Below, in pieces: positions 1 through 11,734 of a DNA stretch of 64,000 nt (within the stretch, counting starts at the first letter, position 1; the number at the start of each line of letters is the position of its first letter). The notes beneath the pieces were generated by a model. That model ran no database searches. It had not been told where the DNA came from and saw nothing but the letters and a program-made list of their open reading frames with translations. Source of the DNA: Halichondria panicea (Eukaryota; Porifera; Demospongiae; Suberitida; Halichondriidae); the NCBI RefSeq assembly GCF_963675165.1, contig NC_087383.1:2882979-2946978 (forward strand), read 5' to 3'. Position numbers and translations under genes: made by a program.

Positions 1-507
1 ACAATCAACTGGAGCTTTCGTGAGTCACAGGCTGACAGCAGCTTCTCCGTCACTTGCAGAGCCACACTCACATGCCTGGGGGGAGGGAGGGGCATGAAAA
101 TGGTATTTTGTACCACGTTTGTGAGAAAGCCATTGGATACTATAGTTGTATCATAGATATAACATTTAAAGTTCCCAGCCAAATAAGATACATCATTTTC
201 TGTTCCGGAGGTACGGGGATGGTCGATAAATTTCCCTAGCTATACATGACATGTCGACATTGTATACTGTACAGGTATGTCTCTGAAATAGTCGTCTAAC
301 CCGTTTCTCTCTCTTTTGCAGGCTCTGACGCAGTCTCAGAGCGAGGTACTCTCTAATATTGTCCAGATGGTCAGGGGAGGTTTGAACAAAGAAGAGCAGC
401 TTGTCTATATTAGCAGACACAGGTGTGGGTGTTTGAGGGTCCTCTGGGAAGAGCCCATCAACCAGCCGTTTGTAGCGAGGTTTGGGGCAGCAGAAGCACG
501 TCGCCAT
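1..507 (-). pseudogene. EFR3: EFR3-like 5' fragment (exons 1-2)
   Basis: This is a second copy of the first two exons of the EFR3-like gene at 11.1-15.4 kb. EFR3 proteins are plasma-membrane anchors for the phosphatidylinositol 4-kinase IIIalpha complex. The start codon lies at 505-507 and the N-terminus reads MATCFCCPKPRYKRLVDGLF, which matches the family's cysteine-rich, palmitoylated start followed by PRYKRLVD. Positions 1-75 are part of exon 2. The window edge cuts the copy, so it is unknown whether the gene continues to the left. Compared with the other copy the exon has only a few substitutions, for example IRE in place of IGE. It lies head to head with NLR-D, exactly as EFR3 lies next to NLR-A, so the two belong to one duplicated block. 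Confidence 0.75.
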
Positions 508-551
508 AGTTAGATCTAGTTCTGTGTCTTGATTGATTGTAGACCTAGCAT

Positions 552-1211
552 TTATTTGTAAAACGTAGAGCAGAGGTTTTTATGTAGTATGTTGGCAACC
601 CTGCGCTTTCTTCTGGGTTTCTCACCCGTATCGTTTGAGGTACCCCCGAACGAGTCGGGTAAGAACTCAGCTAGTTCGATAAATTCCCCTTTTTCCGATT
701 TTTTAGATAGTTTGTCGGGAATGGGGATGGCATTCTGGCCTACATTGACCGTATATGGAATAATGCTTGGTATCGTCGGTAATGTGGGGAGGCTCATGCG
801 GGTTTGAGTACGGGGGGCACTAGTGGATACGAGGGGAACATGTGCTAGTGAGGTACTTGACATACCTGCCGTTCCGGTGCTGACAACAGGGCCTGAGGTG
901 GGACTCCGTGGGGTACCCGAGCCGGAAGCAGAGATGGTTGGGATCGAGGGTGGGACTGATGGTGAGACTGATGAGGGGCCGGCTGTGGGACAGTGTTGTT
1001 GGACTGCTGCCTGAATCCGCTGGTCCATTGCGGTGATGATCGTTGGTAACACCGCGCCGAAGGCTGCCTGGACAGAATTGGCAATCATGGTGTTGAGAGT
1101 TGTCGGAGTTGTCGTCGGGTTGGTGGAACTGATCGGCGGTGTTCCAGTTGAGGATGTGCTCCAGGAGGTAGTGGTCATCTTCTTATAGAGAATTACAGGA
1201 TAGATCAGCAA
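552..1211 (-). mobile_element. Retroelement gag-like ORF fragment
   Basis: The reading frame is about 219 codons and is rich in Ser, Thr and Pro at its N-terminus. It ends with a short conserved-looking segment (IPDKLSKKSEKGEFIELAEF followed by a basic RRKRR stretch). That layout resembles the N-terminal part of gag-like proteins of repeated retroelements in sponge and cnidarian genomes. The region that should follow in such proteins is missing here, so it is a fragment. It sits between EFR3 exon 1 and the NLR start in this block and again at 15.6-16.0 kb. It could instead be a low-complexity cellular ORF. The retroelement call rests on recalled family resemblance and needs a search. Confidence 0.45.
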
Positions 1212-1376
1212 GAGAAATCTTGAGAATTATAGGATAGACCCAGAAGAGAAGTTTTCTAATTCGTTTGTTCTTTCACTGACTGCCTGACCACGTGTTCCTT
1301 GCGCATGCCAGTACCGTGTTGGTTGCAATTGGTATTCTGAGAGAGCTAGCTGCAAGGCACAGATTTATTTGCTGGA

Positions 1377-2005
1377 ATGGCCACTAAAGAGCAGAACCAA
1401 GGTATAAAGACTGTCATGTTTCCTATAAAGGATAAACCCAATGATTGCTAAAGCATAAAACCCTCATTGGTGATTGCTAACCTTGTGTGCTTGCTATCTA
1501 TTTCAGAGCTCACAATTGACGATCTGAAGACAGAAATGAAACTGACTGATGAGCAGCTCAATACAGCAATACAAGAACCAGATCTACCCGAGTTAGCAGC
1601 ATGTTTCGATAACACTGATGATTATCTTGAAAAGCTGGAGCTGTCAATGGAGCTGCCCTCTATCAACTTCTGAATACAAACAATTCCCTTGAATGTCTTA
1701 ATTTGTCTGGTAACACATTGACTAACTGTCGTCACATTGCTGCTGGACTTGCAGCCAATAAGACTCTGAGAAGATTGGACTTGTAAACTGACTGATCAGA
1801 GTATCGAGGAGCTATCAACTGGACTGATCAACAAGATTGAAACACTGCACATTTATGATGGAACAGAAGATGGAATGAAGACGCTTGCCAGACATCTAAC
1901 TGACACTATTGGTGATACCCGACCACCTAATTAATATTCTGTATCGAGACAGCATTCAGGGACGCTAACAAAGAGAGGAAGAGAAATGGACTGCCTGAGA
2001 TTTAA
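1377..2005 (+). pseudogene. NLR-D: deleted DEATH-NACHT-LRR pseudogene
   Basis: Exon 1 (1377-1401, MATKEQNQ) and the start of the DEATH exon (from 1507) are intact and nearly identical to the other NLRs. At about 1650 the DEATH domain, after YLEKLELS, joins directly to the middle of the LRR region. This deletes about 2.2 kb, including the rest of DEATH, an intron and all of NACHT. The join is out of frame and a stop follows at 1671-1673. LRR remnants continue to about 2005, where GLPEI is followed by TAA, with another stop after the third remnant repeat. Its remaining LRR codons still differ from those of NLR-A, B and C at the exposed positions, for example LNLSGN. No function is expected. Confidence 0.85.
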
Positions 2006-2285
2006 TGTGGTTGCATTCTTACCATGATTTTAATTATTTTTTGATAATCGATTTTATTTTCTGCCATAATTATATCACATTATAATAAATGACAATTTGA
2101 GAAAAGTAGCGAAGTACGTACTATAATAATATATAGTATATTATGTTGGAACATTAGGTCGTTAATAACGTGTCAATAGTACATGCAGATGATATAAATA
2201 ATTCATGCACTGCTGTGAATAGTCAATGAATACATGCAATTTGCTAATGGCAAATCCAATTTAACGCTCTGTCGATTTTTGTTCA

Positions 2286-3264
2286 TGAGGAAGATGAGCA
2301 GACTAACGTTCACTTTGGCCCTCCCAAACATCTTCATGATTGCCAGGTCCTCGTATTGCAGCTGAAGGAGGTCCTGTGTGGGGAGAAGAGAGGGCAGTGA
2401 AACACTTCAACTAGTATAAGACTAAGAATGCATGTATTTGTAAGACAAATGAATACATGTACTTACATACACCGTACAAGCATACCAACACTATACCTGA
2501 CACAAGGCAGTAAACTTCTTAAACACTTTACGTACCTACCATCTACCTGTACACACACCCTCACCTGGAGGACCAGCTCCACCTTCTCTATCTGCCTGAT
2601 GTGATCTCCAACACAACATTTCCGAACCTGAACCTGGACGAGTAAGAAATAATGTTTTCACATAATTATAGCATAACGTTGCACATAAGATCAAAGCTGT
2701 AGCAAGCGGTCAGGCTGGTCAGGTTTTGGCCTAACCACTTTTTGCAGCTGGGTAGGCAATGGTCGTAAATATTGTAAGTGATAATGCGCATGCTATTTTG
2801 GTGAGGAAAAGGGATGACCTTTTTCTTAGGTAAAAAATTCACCACTGTATAAAAGTTCCAATAGTAGAAAAGCAGCTGACCTTTAATTGCAAGTTGGCCT
2901 GACCACTTTAAAGTTGCTTGCTGCGCCCCTGCATGAAGATTGGGGCATAAAAATAAGTCAATAGCCTCACACTGGAGGAATTGTTAAGTCTAGATTAGTA
3001 GTAGAGTCTGAGCTTCAGTCAAACAGTGGACAAAGTACGTACCAGAGCAATTAATGGCACATGTGATGATTATCATGTTGTTTAATAGAAGTATGCTAGT
3101 ATAACGGCTACTCTCACTCAAGTATACGGAGACTTACAGAGTGGGTGGGGCATATCTCCATGGACACTGATGTATGGATGATTGGCTTGGTCACGTCAGA
3201 GTACGCGTCGATACCCAGCTATCTGTCCGGGGGGTCCACAGTCGATGCTTGCAAGAAGAACCCT
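2286..3264 (-). pseudogene. Coiled-coil gene exon fragments, copy F1
   Basis: Three exon-like pieces lie on the minus strand. An exon from 3264 to 3138 has a CCCCCACAG acceptor and a GTAAGT donor and encodes a segment with VDPLDR-like and DVTKPIIHTS-like motifs. An exon near 2640-2566 encodes KCCVGDHIRQIEKVELVLQ. A last exon from 2373 downward starts after CACACAG and encodes DLLQL(Q)YEG...MKMFGRAKVNVN. In this copy the middle exon is open (GGA), where copies F3 and F5 have TGA and F2 is frameshifted. The same exons recur at 6.3, 19.8, 34.6 and 41.2 kb. The protein family is not recognised. Exons found next to them suggest the 3' part of the kinesin-like gene. Confidence 0.45.
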
Positions 3265-3706
3265 CTGTGGGGGGGAACAGTGAGAGTCATAATTATTATT
3301 ATGATTCAGTTCCGGGAATAAATGTCATAGAAAGTCACTAATTGACTCACATTTTTTCCAGCCGAGGTAAATGGAGCACAGCTATAATAGGTTACGTCTC
3401 TGTGGGGCATGGAAAAATTGATTGACTGAAATTGTGTATCAGGTTTTAAGCAACTAATAAGGATTATCACTTATTGAGCGCACAATTCCCCGCCCACACA
3501 CACCTGGTCAGTAGACAGCTGATTGCCTATCCACAACATTGAAGGATTTTATCGCAGCTATGTACTTCATTGTACAGCTGCAAGGGGAGTGACGTGTGAT
3601 ACAGTGTGATTCAATGAAAGTCAGTACAACACAGTTAGTGTATGTTTACCAAAGAGGTACATGAGATTGTTCTGACAAATCATTCTTGTACTCTCTAATA
3701 CACTAA

Positions 3707-3875
3707 CAGGGTTTCATCTAGGATAACAAGTTGGGGGGGGATTTGGGAGTGCGTAAGCGCAAGTGTTTGGCTATGCCCACTTAAAAAAAGTTGATTTAAT
3801 ACTAATGTGATGATGTCATTATTCTACAAGATTTGGGGGGGGGAAGAACCACCCCCCCTACTAGATGAAACCCTG
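3707..3875. mobile_element. Small TIR element, CAGGGTTTCATCTAG family
   Basis: The terminal inverted repeats begin CAGGGTTTCATCTAG and end CTAGATGAAACCCTG. A 5-bp direct repeat ACTAA flanks both sides (3702-3706 and 3876-3880). G-runs and C-runs lie just inside the ends. There is no coding capacity, so it is a non-autonomous element. Relatives lie at 35876-36055 and 21131-21243. Confidence 0.8.
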
Positions 3876-4070
3876 ACTAACTGATACAGTACCAAAGATG
3901 CAACCTTTTACATGGCAAAATTAAAAACGGCCATTGTCAAAGTAATGTAGACGCAATCGGCATCATGTATAAATTGTGTATTTGGCCTAAGCCATATTCA
4001 GTACATACTATATAGCAGGTCATTTTCGTAGGTTATAACATTCAAAACAAAAAACGTCTACACACAGTAA

Positions 4071-4246
4071 GTGCAGTAGTAGTAGATCTAAGAGGTAGTC
4101 TAATGCTCAAGAATGATGGAACATCTTATATACATATAGTAGTCATCTGCAGAATTGTGTAGAGGAGATGTTTCACCATCTTTGAGCATTAGTTTACCTC
4201 TTAGATCTACTACTACTGCACTGCACTATACTGCACTTACTGTGTA
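4071..4246. repeat. Imperfect inverted repeat around an ATCTACTACTAC motif
   Basis: CACAGTAAGTGCAGTAGTAG at the left pairs with CTACTACTGCA...CACTTACTGTG at the right. The middle carries two complementary copies of a segment including TAATGCTCAA. A partial direct copy follows at about 4290-4380. Its duplicate is at 36243-36427. It is probably another non-autonomous hairpin element. Confidence 0.65.
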
Positions 4247-4519
4247 TATAGCTAGTAGGTATCTTCAAGACCAGCTAGCTCACTGACAGTTGACAAACTA
4301 ATGCTCAAAGATGGTGGAACATCTCTACACAATTCTACTACTACTGCATGCACTTACTGTGTATATAGTAGGTATCTTCAAGACCAGCTAGCTCACTGAT
4401 AGTTGACAAACACTCTCTGGGACAAAAACCATTGTGTAGCTCTTACTTCAATATTTTACAAACTTCCTTTATTTAGAATAATAGCGCATGCATTGCAGAA
4501 TGCAGAGGCTGCAAAATAA

Positions 4520-5990
4520 TATGGTGGGCCGTTTGTTTCAAAATTCAAATGTTACATTTTCATTCAAATCACAATACATTCATTCAAGATGTGAAATTTT
4601 CATTCAAGAGCATTCAAGATTATTCATTCAAGATTCAAGATTTTGATGGATGCATAAACATGCATAATTTCAGATGACTTTAGCCACACTTTGTGGTTTT
4701 ATTGCATGGTGTAGTTGTTTTAATTAACAGGAAATGGGGTTCACAATAATCAACTCCCTCCCTCAGTAGTGGTAAGGTGATTCCCAAACCAGAAACATGA
4801 CATTGATTGACGAAAATTAACAAGAGGTCAGGGGTTCGTTGCCGACCTTCGAGGCATTAAGCAAAGGACATCTTATAAATGTTGTGTTTTAATGACTGTA
4901 TATGCATGCATGGCATGCATATCTTGAATAATTATTGTCGACTTGAATGCATTAAAATCTTGAATGACAATTGCATGGTCTTGAATGGTCAGTGGATCTT
5001 TGGATCAATTTAAATTTGTTTTGGGCAGAATTTCAAATCGATAGAAATTTATATATTTTTTGATTTTGAATATTTTGAAACTGCAAGAGTACATGCAAAT
5101 GAGTGCATTCTATTTTCAATTCTTGAGGAAGAACTGGTCCTGAGTTTCGTGCAGAAAAAAGCAGTTTCATATTTTGCACCCACAGGGGTTAGCTTATAAT
5201 GACCTTTGTACTCTAAGAAGCTGTGCACTTTATAGTCTGTTATAAAATCAGTATTATGTGCACCTAGCTTGAATGCCTACAGGTTATGTTAACAGTTGTA
5301 TCCCACCCTGATTGACAATGACAATTACACCCCTGTCTGTATAGGTGTTCCAAGTACCATGGCCAATAGATGAGTGTTCCCAGCATACAGACGGTACTAT
5401 ACATATAATCATACAGTTGTTCGATTGCACACACACACACAATAATATCATAATTTAATTGATCCTTCAACATTGAAATGTTTAATAATATTAATTATGT
5501 ACAGTTAAGGAAGTACATTATTATATTATACATAGCAGAGTCGTGCAGTTGGCTAGCCTCGAGGAAGTGATTGGGATATCAAGGCTAGCAGTTGGCAAGG
5601 TTATATTCTGGCTATATTTAGCATTGCATTGGAGCATGGCTTCTCAAGAGTACAAAGGTCATTTTAAGCAAACCCAGTGGATGCTATAAGCGCTAGTGAT
5701 GGTCAAAAATTGAAAATGCTTTTTCTGCACGAAACTCAGGACCAATTCTTCCTCAAGAAATTAAAAGTAGAATGCACTCATTTGCATGTACTCTTGCAGT
5801 TTCAAAATATTCAAAATCAAAAAATATATAAAATTCTATCGATTTGAAATTCTGCCCAAAACAAATTTAAATTGATCCAAAGATCCACTGACCTTGAATG
5901 AATACTGTATATGCATCTTGAATGAATGTATTGTAATCTGAATGAAAATATAACATTAATTTTGAATTTTGAAACAAACGGCCCACCATA
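4520..5990. mobile_element. 1.5 kb foldback element
   Basis: The ends are inverted copies of TATGGTGGGCCGTTTGTTTC. The left arm runs to about 5220 and the right arm from about 5640. They pair over several hundred bases, including a segment around the CACGAAACTCAGGACC motif. The left arm carries an extra insert of roughly 250 bp near 4650-4900. The central part (about 5220-5640) shows no convincing gene. The same element sits at 36692-38171 in the duplicated block. Confidence 0.8.
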
Positions 5991-6319
5991 CACCATAGCA
6001 AAAACACATTGATTTTACAATGTAAAAGGGTGGGCCAGCTCAGCACAATTCAACAGGCTCTTAAACGAATAGGACTATTATATCATTCAATGACAATTTA
6101 GAGAAAAGTAGCGAAGTACATAGTATGTTAGAACATTAGGTCGTTAATTAATCAATTGCAACGTGTCAATAGTACATGCAGATGATATAAATAATTGAAG
6201 AATGCTCACATGCAATTGTCAATGAATACATGCAATTTGTTAATGAAATCCAATTTAACACTCTGAGGATTTTAAAAGTTCATGAGGGAAGATGAGCAGA
6301 TTAACGTTCACTTTGGCCC

Positions 6320-7870
6320 TTCCAAACATCTTCATGATTGCCAGGCCCTCATATTGCAGCTGAAGGAGGTCCTGTGTGGGGAGAAGAGAGGGCAGTGAAA
6401 CACTTCAACTGGTGTATAAGACAAAGAATGCATGTATTTGTAAGACAAATGAATACATGTACTTACATACACCGTACAAGCATACCAACACTATACCTGA
6501 CACAAGGCAGTAAACTTCTTGAACACTTTACGTACCTACCATCTACCTGTACACACACCCTCACCTGGAGGACCAGCTCCACCTTCTCTATCTGCCTGAT
6601 GTGATCTCAAACACACAACATTTCCGAATCTGAACCTGGGCGAGTAAGAAATAATGTTCACATAATTATAGCATAACTTTGCATAAGATCAAGGTCGTAG
6701 CAAGAGGTCAGGCTGGTCAGATTTTGGCCTAACCACTTTTTGCAGCTGGGTAGGTAATGGTCGTAAATATTGTAAGTGATAATGCGCATGCTGTTTTGGT
6801 GAGGAAAAGTGATGGCCTTTTTCTTAGGTAAAAAATTCACCACTGTATGCAAAAGTTCCAATAGTAGAAAAACAGCTGACCTTCAATTGCAAGTTGGCCT
6901 GACCACTTTAAAGTTGCTTGCTACGCCCCTGCATGAAGATTGGGGCATAAAAATAAGTTAATAGCCTCACACTGGAGGAATTGTTAAAGTCTAGATTAGT
7001 AGTATAGTCTGAGCTTCAGTCAAACAGTGGACAAAGTACGTACCAGAGCAATTAATGGCACATGTGATGATTATCATGTTGTTTAATAGAAGTATGTTAG
7101 TATAACGGCTACTCTCACTCAAGTATACGGAGACTCACAGAGTGGGTGGAGCATATCTCCATGGACGCTGATGTATGGATGATTGGCTTGGTCACGTCAG
7201 AGTACTTGTCGATACCCAGCCTTCTGTCCAGGGGGTCCACTGTCGATGCTCGCAAGAACTCTCTGTGGGGGGTACAATGAGTGTATGTATATTCATACCC
7301 TCTGCATGGCAACGAAAATAGCTAATGTGCAATTTAGATCATACGATACTTTAGTAGAAGGTAGAAACACACATGGCATCATCACATGACCATCATTCGT
7401 ACATACACACTTTCAACTATTTGACTACAAATTCAGTTTTGGTTATCACATTTCTTATACCTAAACTTCTTGAAGGCGTCCGAGTGTACGGGTTCATTAT
7501 TGACAGGGCAGCACTCTCAGCCTCAAACTGTGCAAAGGAACAGGAAAAACACGATAAACTCTTAAACCAACAGATATAACCAGACAATAATCATGGAAAG
7601 TTAATAATTTTCTGCTGATTTGGCGTTTTTTACCAACAAATAATTATCTAGTCCAGTACTAATTTATTGTACATAGATGCAGTGCATAATGTAGGCCATA
7701 ATCTGTACAGGTATACTGTACCACTTTTATCACCTGTTGTTTGTAGCACTCAAATATCTACCCCATCGGCACACTGCTCTGCTCCAACTCCTCACAGCGA
7801 TCCAGTGCCTTCTTGAGCTCTTCCTCCATCACAAGTCTCTCTTGAACAGCAGACTGGGTAATAGATTGCA
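6320..7870 (-). pseudogene. Coiled-coil gene exon fragments, copy F2
   Basis: This is a fuller copy of the exon set in F1. From 7870 downward there is an exon encoding MTTMQSITQSAVQERLVMEE and LKKALDRCEELEQ. Next comes an exon near 7536-7460 with FEAESAALSVMNPYTR, then one at about 7256-7138 with the VDPLDRRLGIDKYSDV motif, one near 6640-6565, and one from about 6390 downward with MKMFGRAKVNVN. Splice signals are seen at most ends. The exon near 6600 has a 2-bp gain (ACACAACA) that shifts the frame. The MTTMQSITQ exon is also present in both kinesin-like blocks (26.3 and 48.4 kb), linking this set to that gene. Family unknown beyond that. Confidence 0.5.
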
Positions 7871-8079
7871 TGGTGGTCATGTACACACACACAGGTATAC
7901 AGATACAACCATCACAACATCGTGGTAGTGGTACAGTAGTTATATAATTGCAGGTACATGTATTAATGAAAGCACCGCGGGTACTGATGCCTCGGTGAAG
8001 GTGCAAAACTACATAACATAAAGCTACACACATTATCATGATGAATATATTTGCATTTTTGCTGCATGCAAACTCAAAT

Positions 8080-8672
8080 TGCATGGTGGTCGATCATGTA
8101 CACACACACACAGGTAATACAACCACCATGTGGTAGTGGTACAGCTGTTTGCTCACTGCATTACCACAAAACAACAAATACCATACAATGTTGCTATGCA
8201 AACAACATGTGGTCCTAAGCAATGATGGCTTCTAGCACTTGTATGTTAAATGGGTACTTTTTGAGGGTTACAAAAATGGCTAATCTGCGAGACCCTCAAA
8301 AATTACCCGCTATAAGGTGGCCATCAATATTATAGTAAATGCTCTCACAATCTACTCTTAGTGGTATAATTTTTATATGGAAACTAATATACAAATGAAA
8401 GCACCGCGGGTGCTGATGCCTCGGTGGAGATGCCAAAGCTACATAACATAAAGCTACTAGAGTCTAATAGCTTTTATACACATGACATGATGAACAATTA
8501 ATTTTGCTGCATGCAAACTCAAGGAGTGGGTAATGATCGACCACGATTGTTGTTAAAAACGAGCGATGCCAAAAGTTCAAGTCTAAAATTAATGGCTGCA
8601 TTAGCAGAGCCTTGCAGCTCTCTTCTCACTCTTGCAGCTACCAATAGCTAGCGTTCTAGTGCAGAGCTAACT
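8080..8672. other. No gene seen; duplicated intergenic sequence
   Basis: This stretch is closely repeated at about 43040-43340. It holds short CA runs and a GAGGGTTACAAAAATGGCTA...GACCCTCAAAA inverted pair that may be the end of another small element. No exon or RNA gene was recognised. Confidence 0.5.
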
Positions 8673-9159
8673 ACAGTGGGGCCATAGGCAGTGCACGTAC
8701 ACAGTGGGGCCATAGGCAGTGCACGTACACAGTGGAGCCATAGGCAGTGCACGTACACAGTGGGGCCATAGGCAGTGCACGTACACAGTGGGACCATAGG
8801 CAGTGCACGTACACAGTGGGACCATAGGCAGTGCACGTACACAGTGGGACCATAGGCAGTGCACGTACACAGTGGGACCATAGGCAGTGCACGTACACAG
8901 TGGGGCCATAGGCAGTGCACGTACATAGTGGGACCATAGGCAGTGCACGTACATAGTGGGACCATAGGCAGTGCACGTACATAGTGGGGTCATAGGCAGT
9001 GCACGTACATAGTGGGACCATAGGCAGTGCACGTACATAGTGGGGGCATAGGCAGTGCACGTACATAGTGGGGCCATAGGCAGTGCATGTACATAGTGGG
9101 GGCATAGGCAGTGCACGTACATAGTGGGGCCATAGGCAGTGCATGTACATAGTGGGACC
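8673..9159. repeat. 28-bp satellite array 1 (about 17 units)
   Basis: Tandem units of 28 bp have the form GCAGTGCAYGTACAYAGTGG followed by GRCCATAG. Variants cluster: the left half carries CACGTACACAG, the right half CAYGTACATAG. All three minus-strand frames stay open because the unit has no stop in any frame and 28 is not a multiple of three. The array is cut at its right end by the element at 9164-9807 and resumes as array 2. Confidence 0.95.
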
Positions 9160-9163
9160 ATAA

Positions 9164-9807
9164 CCCTTTACAGGTCAAATTGTTGTAAATATTACAACAA
9201 CAAAGGAGCATGCTATTAACTTGTCAATATTGATCAATGTTGATATTGGATTGTGTGGTAGATTGTGAGAGCTTTGAAGTACTAGTTTTGCTGAGCTGCT
9301 TGACACTTGAAACTGGATTGGCTCTGGAAGCATTGTTGACTTTGTACTCTTTTTTTTTTCAGGTGATCTTAACTGCTTATTCTCCTGTTCAGCCATTGTC
9401 TGTTGGCTACTGCTTCCATCTACGTTTCTACACCACCTTTAAAGATGATAAGTTTACTATATACTTTCTCCAGACACAACTCATCTTTTGTGTGTCCTAC
9501 TGTGACCCTTTACCAGTCAAATTGAAGGTTTAGACCAGCTACAGCTTTTAAAGGCCACACATACTTCCATTGAGGCAAGCAGCAAGGCATAATCGACTGG
9601 TTAGTGTGTGTGTGTGTGACGTGGGTGTGCACAACCATTGTCCCACGCCCATCTTCTAAGCTAGTCTGGCCACGCCCTCCACAAAGAAGTCTTCATTGGG
9701 GGGCGGCGATCAAATCAAGCTAAGTTGGTGGGTTGGGCTGACCACAAATTCAAATTCAAACTAAAGTGATGACCCTTTTCCCGATTGAACGATTGACCGG
9801 TAAAGGG
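9164..9807. mobile_element. 644-bp TIR element inserted in the 28-bp array
   Basis: The ends are CCCTTTACAGGTCAA and TTGACCGGTAAAGGG, an inverted pair. A 4-bp direct repeat ATAA lies on both sides (9160-9163 and 9808-9811), and 28-bp units abut both copies. A further related motif, CCCTTTACCAGTCAA, lies inside near 9507. No transposase is seen. The second copy is at 44926-45519. Confidence 0.75.
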
Positions 9808-10158
9808 ATAAGCAATGCATGTACATAGTGGGACCATAAGCAGTGCATGTACATAGTGGGACCATAGGCAGTGCATGTACATAGTGGGACCATAAGCAGT
9901 GCATGTACATAGTGGGACCATAAGCAGTGCATGTACATAGTGGGGACCATAGGCAGTGCACGTACATAGTGGGACCATAGGCAGTGCATGTACATAGTGG
10001 GACCATAGGCAATGCATGTACATAGTGGGACCATAGGCAGTGCATGTACATAGTGGGACCATAGGCAGTGCATGTACATAGTGGGACCATAAGCAGTGCA
10101 TGTACATAGTGGGGCCATAAGCAGTGCATGTACATAGTGGGGCCATAAGCTCTGTACA
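9808..10158. repeat. 28-bp satellite array 2 (about 12 units)
   Basis: This is the continuation of array 1 beyond the inserted element, with the same orientation and unit. Most units are of the CATGTACATAG type. One unit near 9943 has an extra G. The array ends at the CTCTGTACACACAC flank. Confidence 0.95.
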
Positions 10159-10635
10159 CACACTAGAGGTCAATTTGAGTACCTTTTCTACTTTGCTTAA
10201 AAAAATGTTTTTTCAGGTGAGTTGAAGGTGTACAATGCAGTAAGGAACTAGACTGAATAGTTTTAAGCACAAAACCTCCAAATTGCACCTTAGACAATCA
10301 TTCCGCCAAATTTTTCCGGTTGCTGCCCCCCGAACCCCCCCCAAATGTTCAACAGCGTACGGCCGTCGTCATTTCCCCCCTTAGATAAAAATCCTGCTTG
10401 AAACCCTAACAATAGTGAGTATTTGTGACATACCGTATAAGTAGAGGTTGTATGGTGAAAATGTTCGTATATTTCGTACTGTAGAGCATCATACACTGTA
10501 CGAAAAATAAAACTACAAAACTATTCTACAGTAATAGGCTCAATGTGGCTGTATGAATATTTAAAATACGAAATATTTCCAGTCCTACAGTATTATAAAC
10601 TCTTTAACCACAACTTTGGTAAACATAATATTATT

Positions 10636-10790
10636 TCTTACCTAAACTTCTTGAAGGCATGAGTGAGTGTTCGGGTTCATTACTGACAGGGCATCATTCT
10701 CAGTCTCAACTCACATCAACCTCCAGCATGGGGTGGGTCGATCACAGTGACATAACACACACAAACTGTGCAAAGGAACAGGAAAACATG
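10636..10790 (-). pseudogene. Degenerate copy of the FEAES-type exon
   Basis: The segment TGCCCTGTCAGTAATGAACC and the downstream AAGAAGTTTAGGTAAG donor region match the exon at about 7536-7460 and 42480-42410. Roughly 60 bp of foreign sequence interrupts the start of the exon and breaks the frame. Similar short copies lie near 30640-30690 and 53300-53350. No function is expected. Confidence 0.5.
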
Positions 10791-11674
10791 ATAAACCGGC
10801 ATTACGGTAACTTAAACCAACAGATGATAAATGGACTAAAATCATGAAAACTCACTAATAATAACGAGTGTTGCAAACTGCGATGTGCTAATGCATGCCT
10901 CTCACTTATAGTTTCGATTAGGGGGGAGGGGCTAAATGAGGCTATTTATAGTATGTAAAATCGCCAGCTATGGACCCCAACTAGTACCTAAATGTAAATT
11001 TTAGGGGAGGGAGGATTGGAGCTAGAGGGGGATATCCCCCTTCCCCCCTGTATGACACCCTGCTCACCCTTTAGAAGACTGCCCCCCCCCCCCATACACA
11101 CACACTCACCCCTCTAGAAGAATGTCCCACCATAGCCTTCGGAGCTGTCTCCCTCCTCTTAGCAATCACTCCATCGATGTGTGTCTTGAGTACCTCGTTT
11201 CGACTAATCTTGGACGCTATATACCCGCCACTGTAGCATGTAGCACCACTCTGTGATGTGCCTCAAGACCTTTCTCCTTCACAGCAAGCTCTTGCAGCTG
11301 GTGTAGGAAGACCAGTATATTCGAGAGCCTTTGATAAGAGAATTCCAGTGTCAGGAGAAATACGAGTTGGTAGAAAGCGAGTGTGTTAGCAGGGCTAGTG
11401 CAGAGAGTTTTGGCCAGTTCCAGGAGATTGGTGAAGAGAGAGTTGACTGGTTTAGAGAGGAATCCTTTCAAAACCACACCCAGTGAGAACCCTACAGCCT
11501 CCAGACTCACCCAATCACTGCACAAGGGGAGGGTATAAATGCACGTACATGTAGCTGTAAGCACTGCACATGATTGTATACATAGTGAAAGTTAAGACAA
11601 AAGCTCATATGGACCTGTATAACTGACAAATAAAATCTAGTACGCCTCAAATGCACACTGAACATAGCAAGGTG

Positions 11675-11732
<58 letters not shown>
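11675..11732. repeat. (CA)n microsatellite
   Basis: About 28 CA dinucleotides run without interruption, next to the donor end of EFR3 exon 9 (on the minus strand the intron starts GTGCGTGG and then TG repeats). The orthologous introns at 24.35 and 47.15 kb have only short CA runs. Confidence 0.95.

Positions 11733-11734
<2 letters not shown>

Noticed and set aside
8673-9159. CRISPR-like array
   Set aside because: Units are directly adjacent with no unique spacers, and the host is clearly a eukaryote.
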